Origin: Limimaricola sp. G21655-S1
GTDB lineage: Bacteria > Pseudomonadota > Alphaproteobacteria > Rhodobacterales > Rhodobacteraceae
Reading direction: 5' to 3'
DNA: 64,000 bases
NCBI RefSeq assembly: GCF_027213785.1
Contig: NZ_JAPWGO010000009.1
Span: 109,631 to 173,630, forward strand
Both the position numbers and the translations under genes were made by a program. This document shows positions 45,491 through 53,614 of this stretch, piece after piece. Within the stretch, counting starts at the first letter, position 1. Each line of letters opens with the position of its first letter. Under the pieces are notes generated by a model. It made no database searches and was not told where the DNA came from. It saw only the letters and a list, made by a program, of their open reading frames with translations.

Positions 45491-46272
45491 CCCTGAAGCA
45501 GCATCAGCGCGATCTGGCCCGGACCGGCAGCGGCGGCCTGCGCCGCCTGCTCGCGCACCAGAAACAGCCGCACCAGTTTTTCCTGCGCGTCCGGCGCGGC
45601 GAAATCCTCGAAGCGCGAGAGGCCGAAGATCCGCTCGGCCCGGTCGCGGAACTGCTCGAGCTGCTGGTCGAGATCGATACTGGCAAAGCTGGAAGGCAGC
45701 CCCATCGCCGCCTCGAAAACCGAGCGCAGCGGCGCGTTGCCCATCATCGCGAACCAGCGCGCGTTGTCCGAAGACGCGCCTTCGATCACCTCCGCGATCG
45801 CGGCGTCGGCGTTGAGCGCCCGGCGCAGCGCATCGTCCTGCTCGCCCACCGCCGCCTCGAAACTCAGCCGCTCGTAGCGGGTGACGATCTCTTGGGCGAA
45901 TGCCGGCAGGCCGGTCCGCGGGCCGAGATCGCCAAAGCCGAAGGCGCGCGAAAAGGCGGCGTAGCGCTTGTCGGCGAGCCTGCTCGACAGCGCCTCCCCC
46001 GAGGTCGTGCCGTCGGCCAGGACCTTGCGGATGAAGGCGGTCGCGTCGATATCCGCACCCAGCCCGAAAGCCTCGAGCGCGACGGTCAGCAGGCGGCGGT
46101 CACCCAAAAGGTCGTCCGGGGTCTGCACCCGCGTGATGTTGTCGCGGAAATGCGCGGTGAGGCTGGCCACGCGCGGGCTTTTGGCGTGGCTTTCGGTCTG
46201 CGCCCCGAGGGTGCGCCCGAGAAAGCGCCAGCCGGCATAGCCGGAAAGCGGCAGCACCGGCTGAAAGCTCAT
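45487..46272 (-). CDS. DUF1217-family flagellar-locus protein
   Basis: A 261-residue soluble protein starting MSFQPVLPLSGYAGWRFLGR. The body is helical: RVQTPDDLLGDRRLLTVALEAFGLGADIDATAFIRKVLADG, and LADKRYAAFSRAFGFGDLG, recall the DUF1217 repeats found in alphaproteobacterial flagellar loci. It is the last gene of the flagellin operon (flagellin-flaF-flbT-this), overlapping flbT by four bases. Function is not established; the linkage suggests a role in flagellin export, assembly or expression. The frame is open upstream through flbT antisense, but the ATG at 46272 is the fitting start. Confidence 0.82.
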   Translation of the reverse strand: MSFQPVLPLSGYAGWRFLGRTLGAQTESHAKSPRVASLTAHFRDNITRVQTPDDLLGDRRLLTVALEAFGLGADIDATAFIRKVLADGTTSGEALSSRLADKRYAAFSRAFGFGDLGPRTGLPAFAQEIVTRYERLSFEAAVGEQDDALRRALNADAAIAEVIEGASSDNARWFAMMGNAPLRSVFEAAMGLPSSFASIDLDQQLEQFRDRAERIFGLSRFEDFAAPDAQEKLVRLFLVREQAAQAAAAGPGQIALMLLQG

Positions 46273-46703
46273 GACGCACCGGGGGGCGGATTCGAAGACG
46301 GGTCGGGAGACAGGCGGAACATCCGTTCCTCGCGCGGCAGCAGCGCGCGCAGCCTCTTGAGCGCGCGATAGCTTTCGCCGCCGACCGCCGCCTGGCTCGC
46401 CGCCGCGAGCAGCGCCCGGCTGTCGGCGTCGCGGAACACCTGACTCAGCTGCTCGATCCCGGACAGGATCTGCGCATGGCCGGCCGGGGCCGGCACGTCG
46501 CCCGACAGCACCAACTGCGCGATGTAGCACACGCGGCGGACCGGGGTGTTGGCCTCGCCCGGGCGGATCGCATCGCGCAGTCGCAGGATGTTGGCCTCGG
46601 GCGTGAGGATCGAGAACCGCGAACGACGCTCGCCATTCTCGATCACCGCGCCGTTGACGAGCAATCGCTCTCCGGGCCCCAGCTTGAGCACCAGCCCCGA
46701 CAT
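46269..46703 (-). CDS. flbT: Flagellin synthesis regulator FlbT
   Basis: In Caulobacter FlbT binds the flagellin mRNA leader and promotes its decay when assembly is blocked; in other species it can act positively. It has 144 residues. It begins LVLKLGPGERLLVNGAVIENGERRSRFSILTPEANILRLRDAI, the family signature, with ANTPVRRVCYIAQLVLSGD following. The ATG at 46703 shares one base with the flaF stop. It is encoded with flaF right behind the flagellin gene. Confidence 0.95.
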   Translation of the reverse strand: MSGLVLKLGPGERLLVNGAVIENGERRSRFSILTPEANILRLRDAIRPGEANTPVRRVCYIAQLVLSGDVPAPAGHAQILSGIEQLSQVFRDADSRALLAAASQAAVGGESYRALKRLRALLPREERMFRLSPDPSSNPPPGAS

Positions 46704-47071
46704 CAGGCCGCGCCCTCGTCGGGGCGGCGCGACAGCCCCCGCAGCACGGCGGTGTTGATCTCGACCAGTGCCGAGATCCCGGCCTCGCCGCGCAACACGC
46801 GGCGGCTGTGGTGATGGGTGAACTCGGCGAGATAGAAGATGCGGGCGCGCAATGCCGGTGGCAGGCCGTTCGCGCCATCGGCCACGTCGGCGGCGAGCCG
46901 GGTCCAGAGCCGGCGATTGTCGTGCAGCGCGGCGGCGCATTGCGCGAAGCTGGCGGCGGCCTGCAGCCGTGCGGTGACGTCGCTGATCACCTGGTGTTCG
47001 GCGGAGCGCCCGGAGCGCAGGGCGATGTTGCCGGGGCCGTAGGCCCGGCGCGCTTGTTCGACGAGATTCAC
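46703..47071 (-). CDS. flaF: Flagellin biosynthesis regulator FlaF
   Basis: Acts with FlbT and is needed for flagellin translation or export in alphaproteobacteria. It has 122 residues. It begins VEQARRAYGPGNIALRSGRSAEHQVISDVTARL, typical of FlaF; LHDNRRLWTRLAADVADGANGLPPALRARIFYLAEFTHHHSRRVL also matches. It lies 118 bp after the flagellin stop, with a hairpin in between, and shares one base with flbT. Confidence 0.94.
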   Translation of the reverse strand: MNLVEQARRAYGPGNIALRSGRSAEHQVISDVTARLQAAASFAQCAAALHDNRRLWTRLAADVADGANGLPPALRARIFYLAEFTHHHSRRVLRGEAGISALVEINTAVLRGLSRRPDEGAA

Positions 47072-47101
47072 GAATGGGTCCTTTCAGGACGCTGGACCAG
47101 G

Positions 47102-47122
47102 GGGCCGGGCTTTGCCGGGCCC
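47102..47122 (-). other. Hairpin between flagellin gene and flaF
   Basis: Imperfect stem (GGGCC...GGCCC with an inner GGC/GCC pair and one mismatch, loop of three) in the 118-base spacer. There is no T run. It may protect the 3' end of flagellin mRNA or limit read-through into flaF; inference only. Confidence 0.4.
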
Positions 47123-47189
47123 TGCAGCGGTCGGTTCCGTCAGCAGCAGCTGGGCGGGGCGCTCGATCCGGCCCCCCGCCCGGGGTTCC

Positions 47190-48401
47190 TCAGCGGAACA
47201 GCGACATGATCGATTGCGGCGCCTGGTTGGCGATCGACAGCGACTGCACGCCGAGCTGCTGCTGCACCTGGAGCGCCTGCAACCGGGCCGAGGTTTCCTC
47301 CATGTCGGCATCGACGAGGCTGCCGATCCCCGCCTTGAGCGAGTCGGTCAGCTGCGAGATGAAGTCGGCCTGGGTCTCGATCCGGCCCTGCACCGAACCA
47401 AAGGCCGAGGCGGCATCGATCGCCGTGTCGATCAGCGTCTCGATGGTGCCCAGCGCCGAGGCGGCGCCGGCCTGGGTCGAGACGTCGATCGCCGCCATGG
47501 TGCCCAGCCCGCCGGCCCCGGCGTTCTGGAACTGGCCCGAGATGGCGACCGATTCTGTGCCGGTGTTGGTGATCACCAGCGTGCCGGCATTGGCGATGTT
47601 GTAGTCGACCGAGACCTCGGCATCGGTGGCCTCGATCGCCGATTTCAGGTTCACGGCGATGATGTCCTCGACCGAGGTCGAGGCGATGTCGTCGGCGGTG
47701 ATGGTATAGGACACCTCCTGCTCGCCGATGGTGAGCGAGATCTTGTCGCCCGCCGCATAGGTCGGATCGACGATGACGATGGTGCCGTCGTCATCGGTGC
47801 CGCCGGTGCCATCGAGCGAGAAGCCGAAGGCGTCGTCATTATCGGCCGCCAGCCCGTCGGAGCCCGTGAAGGCGGCCTTGGCGCTGTAGCCGCCGATCGC
47901 CAGATCCTGACCGGTGACGGTGATGTTCGAGGCGGTGACGTTGCCGCCCGAGTCCCGGTCGAGCGAGGACAATACGTCGGCCGATGCGGTATTGCCGTCG
48001 ATCAAATTGAGCCCGTTGAACTGGGCGGCGCTGACCACCGAGGTGATCTGGTCCTTGAGCGCGCTGACATCGGCGTTGATCTTCACGCGATCGACGTTGC
48101 CCTCCTGCGCGGCGACGATCTTGCCCTTCATCTGGGTCAGGAGGTCGGTCACGGTCTCCGAGGCCTGGCGCGCCACGGCGACGGTGGATTCGCCCAGCGC
48201 CAGGCTGTCGGAAATCGCCTTGAAGCCCTTCACGTCGGACTCCATCACCTTGGAGATCGCCCAGACGGCGGAATTGTCCTTGGCCGAGGAGACCGATTTT
48301 CCGGTCGAAATCTCGGTCTGGGTCTTGGAAAGGCTCGAATTGATCCCCTTGAGGGTCTGCAGCGCGACCATCGCGCCGTTATTGGTCAGAATGCTGGACA
48401 T
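47190..48401 (-). CDS. fliC: Flagellin
   Basis: Filament subunit, exported and polymerised outside the cell. It has 403 residues. The N-terminal D0-D1 is SSILTNNGAMVALQTLKGINSSLSKTQTEISTGKSVSSAKDNSAVWAIS, and the C-terminal partner is IDTAIDAASAFGSVQGRIETQADFISQLTDSLKAGIGSLVDADMEETSARLQALQVQQQLGVQSLSIANQAPQSIMSLF. The middle (about 140-300) is an aspartate/threonine-rich surface domain. The ATG at 48401 is chosen; the frame is open to 48608, but that stretch lacks flagellin features. Only one flagellin gene is in the window. It starts the operon with flaF, flbT and a DUF1217 gene; the 221-bp upstream gap holds a CtrA-like site. Confidence 0.95.
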   Translation of the reverse strand: MSSILTNNGAMVALQTLKGINSSLSKTQTEISTGKSVSSAKDNSAVWAISKVMESDVKGFKAISDSLALGESTVAVARQASETVTDLLTQMKGKIVAAQEGNVDRVKINADVSALKDQITSVVSAAQFNGLNLIDGNTASADVLSSLDRDSGGNVTASNITVTGQDLAIGGYSAKAAFTGSDGLAADNDDAFGFSLDGTGGTDDDGTIVIVDPTYAAGDKISLTIGEQEVSYTITADDIASTSVEDIIAVNLKSAIEATDAEVSVDYNIANAGTLVITNTGTESVAISGQFQNAGAGGLGTMAAIDVSTQAGAASALGTIETLIDTAIDAASAFGSVQGRIETQADFISQLTDSLKAGIGSLVDADMEETSARLQALQVQQQLGVQSLSIANQAPQSIMSLFR

Positions 48402-48568
48402 ATATGTGGTCCCAAAGCTCGGCGGCCATCGCGCGCCGGGTTTCAATGCAGGCCCGCGCGGGGCGCGGACGTTCGGACGGCCATTCTGACGTCGCGCGGA
48501 CCGGGTCGTATCCCGCCGCCATCTGTCGCCGGCTGATCCGGTGACGACCTTCTTGTCGCAAGCCGGGC

Positions 48569-48583
48569 TTAAACGGGTCCTAA
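48569..48583. promoter_or_regulatory. Candidate CtrA-type site upstream of flagellin
   Basis: TTAAACGGGTCCTAA fits TTAA-N7-TTAA with one mismatch. It lies 168 bases before the flagellin start on the minus strand and 40 bases downstream of the flgN-like stop. Confidence 0.4.
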
Positions 48584-48622
48584 TGCGCGGGGCCCGAATG
48601 CGGGGCATTCGACTCGAACCGT

Positions 48623-48967
48623 TCAGGCCCCGCGCCGCAGCGCCGGTGCGGCAGCCGTCGTGGCGGGGCGGGGCCGGCCGTCGCGGTCATAGGTGGCAAA
48701 GCCGCCCTCGACACGGCTCAGCGCGGCCGCCCGGGCCTCTCCCTCGCGCAGCCCCGCCAGCGCCGCCTCGTAAAGACGGGCGTTGCGAGCCAGATCCGCT
48801 TCGATAGCGGCGAGCGCGTCCCGGTTTTGCGATTGCGTCGACAGCGCTTCCACGAGAGCTGTCTTGGTGTCGAGCATCGGGCCCAGATCCGCCAGGCGCC
48901 CCGACAGGAGCGCCGCGCGTTCGGTTGCCAGCAGTTCGGCCAGTCGTTCCGTCAGGGGGGGCTTCAT
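48623..48967 (-). CDS. flgN: FlgN-like export chaperone
   Basis: A 114-residue helical protein: LTERLAELLATERAALLSGRLADLGPMLDTKTALVEALSTQ fits the FlgN family pattern (a long helix with the L-x-x-L-L-x-x-E-R-x-A-L motif and K-x-x-L). FlgN is the export chaperone of FlgK and FlgL. The C-terminus is a variable, alanine/arginine-rich tail. It overlaps the flgJ-like gene as ATGA and sits upstream of the flagellin promoter. Short and divergent, so moderate confidence. Confidence 0.75.
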   Translation of the reverse strand: MKPPLTERLAELLATERAALLSGRLADLGPMLDTKTALVEALSTQSQNRDALAAIEADLARNARLYEAALAGLREGEARAAALSRVEGGFATYDRDGRPRPATTAAAPALRRGA

Positions 48968-49257
48968 CGATCCTGCCCGCCCATGGCGGTGTAGAGTTTC
49001 CGGGCCAGCCCGATGCCACCGGCGGCGGTCATGCGCTCGGCCTGGGCCTCGATCAGGAAGGACCGGAACTGCGCTTCGCCCGGGCCTCCGCCAAAGCCCG
49101 CATGAGAGGTGCCGGGATCCGACAGGCGCAGGAGTTCCGACAGGAAACCGGCCTCGAGCGCCTGGGCCGCGCGCCAGAGCGGGTCGGGGGCCGCTGGCCT
49201 GGTGTCATGCCCGGACGGTCCTGCCGGTGGCGGTGAGAGGGAGGTCTGGGGAATCAT
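48964..49257 (-). CDS. flgJ: Short FlgJ-like rod-binding protein, no muramidase domain
   Basis: A 97-residue protein from ATG 49257; the in-frame GTG at 49275 lacks ribosome-site spacing, whereas GGAGAAGAG precedes 49257. LWRAAQALEAGFLSELLRLSDPGTSHAGFGGGPGEAQFRSFLIEAQAERMTAAGGIGLARKLYTAM matches the rod-binding N-terminal domain of FlgJ. The peptidoglycan hydrolase half of enteric FlgJ is missing, which fits the separate SltF at 34498. It is the first gene of a small left-going unit with the flgN-like gene and diverges from fliK. Confidence 0.85.
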   Translation of the reverse strand: MIPQTSLSPPPAGPSGHDTRPAAPDPLWRAAQALEAGFLSELLRLSDPGTSHAGFGGGPGEAQFRSFLIEAQAERMTAAGGIGLARKLYTAMGGQDR

Positions 49258-49369
49258 GGCAAATCTCTTCTCCACAGGGATCGGCCTCGATCATTCCGCC
49301 ACCCGGTAAAGATACGGTAAGCCTTTCCGGTCATGCTGCATCCAAGCCGACACGACGAAGGGACGCCGC

Positions 49370-50593
49370 ATGTTCGACCCGCTTCTTGGTCCGGGCAATA
49401 GACCCATCTCGCCGCGGGGAGAGATGGCCGCCTCGACGGGCGGGAAGGGTTTCGCGGCGCTGGTTTCCGAGGGAGGACGAGGACGGGACGGAACTCGGGG
49501 GGGCGAGGCCGAGGTGAGGCGCGAGGAAACCGAGGAGGTGGAGGAACCGGCGCTCGCGGTTCCGGCAGCCGCTTCGGAGAAGCCTGCCTCTACCGCGAAG
49601 AAGGCGAGCCCCTCGGATCGGGAGACCAGCCCAATTCCCCCTGCCGCCGAAGTCGGGCGAGGCGGTTCGGAACCTGCTGAGGCGGAGGCTCCGGATTTCG
49701 AAGCGGATGCGATGCCAGGATCGCACGGCCGAAGCGCGGCCGGATCGGAGACATCCGGAACGCGGTCGGTCTCAGCGATGGATGCTGCCCATCGGGAGAC
49801 GCCCTTGGATGGTGCCGTCCCGACGCGCAGCGCCCATCGTGCTGATTTGGTTCAGGGAGCAGGATTTGCGCCGCACTCAGAAGGGGCAGCCCGAGGCAGC
49901 ATAGTGACGGAGAGGGCCGGGATACGAAGCAGGACTGCCCCACCGAATCACGCCCCGGTTCCTGCAGTGCGGCTGGGAGATGGAGACAGGACCGACATGG
50001 CCGGGGCGGGGGAAGCTACGGTGACGGTCCGAAGAATTTCTGTTTTGGCGGGGGTTTCCTCCCCGAGGGCGGTGGCACCGGCTCCTTCGGCACCCGGCAG
50101 CGCCGAAGCGCCGGGTTTGGAGGATTGGGGCGCTCTGGTCCCGGCGGAACGGAGCCAGGCGGCAGTGGAAGAGATGCGGATTGCGACGACGCCGCGTTCG
50201 GTGGCGCAGCAAATGGCGCAACAGGCCGCCCGGATCACCGCCATGGCGGGAGGGCGGGTCGATCTAAGGCTCGATCCGGAGGAGCTGGGCCGCGTGGCGA
50301 TGCAGATCCATACCGAGGGCGATCGGATCACCCTGACCATAGCTGCCGAACGCGGTGACACGACCGAGCTGATCCGGCGGCACCTGCAGGAGCTTGCCGG
50401 GGAGCTTCGCGCGCTGGGCTACCGTTCCGTCAGCCTCGGCTTCGAGGACGGACGGGGGGGCGATGGGACGCCGTCGCGAAAAGAAGGCGACCCGGATCAC
50501 TGGGACCCCTTGCCGCCGGGAGAGGGGCCAGGCGCCGCAATCCCCCACCCTCCAGCGGGAGCGCCCCTCATGGGCCTTGATCTCCGTCTCTAG
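49370..50593 (+). CDS. fliK: Flagellar hook-length control protein FliK
   Basis: Exported ruler that sets hook length and triggers the FlhB switch. It has 407 residues. The first 280 are low-complexity, rich in Ala, Glu, Pro and Ser, as usual. The C-terminal hook-length domain is recognisable: QQAARITAMAGGRVDLRLDPEELGRVAMQIHTEGDRITLTIAAERGDTTELIRRHLQELAGELRALGYRSVSLGFED (L-x-P-x-x-L-G-x-V core). The start at 49370 follows GAAGGGACGCCGC. It forms an operon with flgD, 11 bp downstream. Confidence 0.9.
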   Translation: MFDPLLGPGNRPISPRGEMAASTGGKGFAALVSEGGRGRDGTRGGEAEVRREETEEVEEPALAVPAAASEKPASTAKKASPSDRETSPIPPAAEVGRGGSEPAEAEAPDFEADAMPGSHGRSAAGSETSGTRSVSAMDAAHRETPLDGAVPTRSAHRADLVQGAGFAPHSEGAARGSIVTERAGIRSRTAPPNHAPVPAVRLGDGDRTDMAGAGEATVTVRRISVLAGVSSPRAVAPAPSAPGSAEAPGLEDWGALVPAERSQAAVEEMRIATTPRSVAQQMAQQAARITAMAGGRVDLRLDPEELGRVAMQIHTEGDRITLTIAAERGDTTELIRRHLQELAGELRALGYRSVSLGFEDGRGGDGTPSRKEGDPDHWDPLPPGEGPGAAIPHPPAGAPLMGLDLRL

Positions 50594-50604
50594 GAAAGGC
50601 CGAC

Positions 50605-51267
50605 ATGACCCTGTTGCCAGATGCCACCGCCCAGTTGCCGACGCCCGTTCGGGCCGAGGGCCGCACCGGTCTTACCGGCGCCGCGGATTTCCAGATGTTC
50701 CTGAAGATGCTGACGGCGCAGATCCGCAATCAGGATCCGCTCGAACCGATGGAGTCCGCCGACTATGCGGTGCAGCTCGCGACCTTTTCGGGGGTCGAGC
50801 AGCAGGTGCGGACGAACGAGCTGCTGGCAGCGCTGGCGGGAAGCCAGGGGCAGGGGGAGCTGTCACAGGTCGCGGCCTGGGTCGGGCGCGAGATACGCGC
50901 CCCGGTGCCCGCCACATTCGACGGCGCGCCGCTGGATATCGGCTTCGAGACCCGGCCCGGGGCCGAGGCCGGCCTGCTGGTGGTGAGCGATGCCGCGGGC
51001 CGCGAGGTGATGCGCCACGAGGTCCCGCCCGGTCCGCAATCCTTTCGATGGGCCGGTACGGATGCGCGGGGCATGCCGCTGCCGGCCGGTGATTACGGCT
51101 TTGCCATCGCCAGCCTGTCCGGGGGGGAAGAGATCGGCCGCGACGTGGTCGAAACCTATGGCCGTGTGCGCGAGGCGCGGCTCGAGGCCGGGGGCGTGAT
51201 GCTGCTTCTCGATGGCGGGGCGCTGGTACCAGTGGCGCAGGTCACGGCGCTGCGAGAGGCCTTCTAG
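50605..51267 (+). CDS. flgD: Flagellar hook cap / assembly protein FlgD
   Basis: Scaffold cap for hook polymerisation. It has 220 residues. FQMFLKMLTAQIRNQDPLEPMESADYAVQLATFSGVEQQVRTNELLAAL is the FlgD signature, followed by the FlgD Ig-like and tudor-like domains (GQPxxFRWxGTDARGMPLPAGDYGFAI pattern). It is the last gene of the flagellar cluster. Its TAG stop and that of the convergent ubiB overlap in the palindrome CTAG. Confidence 0.95.
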   Translation: MTLLPDATAQLPTPVRAEGRTGLTGAADFQMFLKMLTAQIRNQDPLEPMESADYAVQLATFSGVEQQVRTNELLAALAGSQGQGELSQVAAWVGREIRAPVPATFDGAPLDIGFETRPGAEAGLLVVSDAAGREVMRHEVPPGPQSFRWAGTDARGMPLPAGDYGFAIASLSGGEEIGRDVVETYGRVREARLEAGGVMLLLDGGALVPVAQVTALREAF

Positions 51268-52799
51268 ACCAGCGAGGCGACCCAGCCGGCCGCCGCCGTC
51301 AGCGCCGCGCCGACGGCGACCCAGCCAAGCGGGGGCAACTCGCGCCGCCGCTCCTTCGGTTCGGGGTGGCTCTGCCGGACCAGCGCCGCCTCGGCCAGCG
51401 CGGGGAGCCGCGGCCCGAAGCGCGACAGCACCTGTATCGTGCGGCCGAGATCGCGGGCCACGGCCTTGGGGCCGATGCTTTCGCGGATGTAGTCCTCGAC
51501 CACCGGGCGCGAGGCCTCCCAGATGTTGATATGCGGGTCGAGCGTCCGCGCCACGCCCTCGACCACCACCATGGTGCGCTGCAACAGGATCAGCTCGGTG
51601 CGGGTCTGCATGCCGAAGCGTTCGGTCACCTCGAACAGGTAGTTGAGCAGCCGCGCCATCGAGATCCGCGAGGCGTCCATGCCGAAGATCGGCTCGCCCA
51701 CGGCGCGCAGGGCCGAGGCGAAGGCATCGACGTCGCGGTCGGCGGGGACGTAACCCGCCTCGAAATGCACCTCGGCGACGCGCTTGTAGTCCTTGCGGAT
51801 GAAGCCGAAGATGATCTCGGCATAGACCCGGCGGGTGTATTCGTCGATCCGCCCCATGATCCCGAAATCGAGCGCGATCAGCGTGCCGTCGGGGCCGACC
51901 TTGAGGTTGCCCTGATGCATGTCGCCGTGGAAATAGCCGTCGCGCAGCGCATGGGCGAGGAACAGCTGCAGCACCCGGGCGGCGAGGTGCTTGCGGTCGT
52001 GACCGGCGGCGTCGATCTCGGCCACCTCGGCCGCGCCGATGCCGTCGACCCAGCCCATCGTCATGACCCGCCGCCCCGAGAGGTGCCAGCGCAGCGCCGG
52101 CACGGCGAAGCCCTCGTCCTTGGCGGTGTTGGCGGCGAACTCGGCCGCGGCGGCGGCCTCGAGCCGCAGGTCCAGCTCGCCCAGCACCACGCTCTCGAAA
52201 TGCGCGATCACCTCCACGGGGCGCAGCCGGCGCGAGGCGGGCGACAACCGCTCGATCATCCGGGCGGCGAAGTAGAACGCTTCGATGTCGCGGCGAAACG
52301 CCTTTTCGATGCCGGGGCGCAGCACCTTGACCGCGACGATCTCGCCGGTCTCGGCGAGGCGCGCCCGGTGCACCTGGGCGATCGAGGCGGCGGCGACGGG
52401 CTCGGAGAACTCCGAGAAGAGCTGATCGACCGGCTGGCCCAGCTCGATCGCGATCGCCCGCTTGGCCTGTGCGGTGGGGAAGGGGGCGAGCCGGTCCTGC
52501 AGCACCCGCAGCTGCACCGCGAGCTCGTCGCCCACCACGTCCGGTCGCGTCGAGAGGATCTGGCCGAACTTGATATAGGCGGGACCGAGCGCGGTGATCG
52601 CGCGGGTGGCGGCGGGCATCTCGGGGTCGCCCTCGTAGCCGAGCCAGCGGAACGGCGCGGCGAAGAGCCGGATCGCCAGCCGCAGCGGGCGCGGCGCGTC
52701 CATCGCGTCGAGCACCACGGCCATCGCGCCGGTGCGCTCGAAGGTGGCGCCGGTGCGGATCAGCCGGATCAGGTTGTGCGGGCCCCTCAGAGCTTCCAC
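51264..52799 (-). CDS. ubiB: UbiB-family atypical kinase/ATPase of ubiquinone synthesis
   Basis: Needed for ubiquinone production; an atypical protein-kinase-like ATPase of the inner membrane. It has 511 residues. [14 protein letters not shown] is the KxGQ motif, [13 protein letters not shown] the A-rich loop, [10 protein letters not shown] contains the ATP lysine, and [28 protein letters not shown] is the catalytic loop. The C-terminus is a membrane anchor ([21 protein letters not shown]). It overlaps the ubiE end by 13 bases. Confidence 0.95.
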   Translation of the reverse strand: MEALRGPHNLIRLIRTGATFERTGAMAVVLDAMDAPRPLRLAIRLFAAPFRWLGYEGDPEMPAATRAITALGPAYIKFGQILSTRPDVVGDELAVQLRVLQDRLAPFPTAQAKRAIAIELGQPVDQLFSEFSEPVAAASIAQVHRARLAETGEIVAVKVLRPGIEKAFRRDIEAFYFAARMIERLSPASRRLRPVEVIAHFESVVLGELDLRLEAAAAAEFAANTAKDEGFAVPALRWHLSGRRVMTMGWVDGIGAAEVAEIDAAGHDRKHLAARVLQLFLAHALRDGYFHGDMHQGNLKVGPDGTLIALDFGIMGRIDEYTRRVYAEIIFGFIRKDYKRVAEVHFEAGYVPADRDVDAFASALRAVGEPIFGMDASRISMARLLNYLFEVTERFGMQTRTELILLQRTMVVVEGVARTLDPHINIWEASRPVVEDYIRESIGPKAVARDLGRTIQVLSRFGPRLPALAEAALVRQSHPEPKERRRELPPLGWVAVGAALTAAAGWVASLV

Positions 52800-53533
52800 C
52801 CCGAATGCAGGCAGGCGATGCCCATGCTCAGGTTACGGTACCTGGCCTGCTCGAAGCCCGCCGCCTCGACCATGCCGAGGAAGGTTTCCTGATCCGGGAA
52901 GCGGCGGATCGATTCCACCAGATACTGGTAGCTGTCGCGGTCGTTCGCGATCAGCTCGCCCATCGCCGGAATGATGTTGAAGCTGTAGAGGTCGTAGACC
53001 TTCTGCATCATCTCGTTGGGGATCTGGCTGAACTCCAGCACCATCAGGCGGCCGCCCGGGCGCAGCACCCGGAACGCCTCGTCGAGCGCCTTCTGGGGCC
53101 GGGTGACGTTCCTGATGCCGAAGCTGATCGTGTAGACGTCGAAGCTGTTGTCGGGGAAGGGCAGCGCCATCGCGTCGCCCACTACCCAGTCGAGACTGTC
53201 GCCCAGCCGCTCGGCCTCGGCCCGCTTGCGGCCCTCGACCAGCATGGATTCGGTGAGGTCGCAGACCGTGGCATGGCCATGCCCGGCGCGGCCGAGAAAG
53301 CGGAACGACACGTCGCCGGTGCCGCCGGCGACGTCGAGCAGCTTCTGGCCCGGGCGCGGCGCCAGCCAGTCCATCATCGCGTCCTTCCACAGGCGATGGA
53401 TGCCGACGCTCATCACGTCGTTCATCACGTCGTAACGCGAGGCGACGGAGGTGAAGACCCCGCGCACGCGGCCTGCCTTCTCGTCCTCGGGCACCGTCTG
53501 GTAGCCGAAATGCGTGGTCTGATCGTCGCTCAA
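52787..53533 (-). CDS. ubiE: Ubiquinone/menaquinone methyltransferase UbiE
   Basis: SAM-dependent C-methyltransferase of ubiquinone synthesis. The best start is a TTG at 53533, giving 248 residues and the usual beginning [53 protein letters not shown] is the SAM loop, and [35 protein letters not shown] is the family signature. The C-terminus [15 protein letters not shown] ending is typical. The frame is open far upstream, but only as antisense to mutM and the hydratase. It forms ubiE-ubiB, diverging from mutM with 81 bp between starts. Confidence 0.93.
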   Translation of the reverse strand: MSDDQTTHFGYQTVPEDEKAGRVRGVFTSVASRYDVMNDVMSVGIHRLWKDAMMDWLAPRPGQKLLDVAGGTGDVSFRFLGRAGHGHATVCDLTESMLVEGRKRAEAERLGDSLDWVVGDAMALPFPDNSFDVYTISFGIRNVTRPQKALDEAFRVLRPGGRLMVLEFSQIPNEMMQKVYDLYSFNIIPAMGELIANDRDSYQYLVESIRRFPDQETFLGMVEAAGFEQARYRNLSMGIACLHSGWKL

Positions 53534-53561
53534 GGGTCTTGTCCCGTGCCGCCGTGATGCC

Positions 53562-53589
53562 TTGATAGGGCTCAGTGGCGGCATATAGG
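53562..53589 (+). promoter_or_regulatory. Predicted mutM promoter
   Basis: TTGATA (53562-53567), 16-base spacer, TATAGG (53584-53589), 25 bases before the mutM start. It overlaps the leader of the divergent ubiE. Confidence 0.45.
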
Positions 53590-53614
53590 CCGCAACGTGC
53601 GAAAGAAAGAACCC

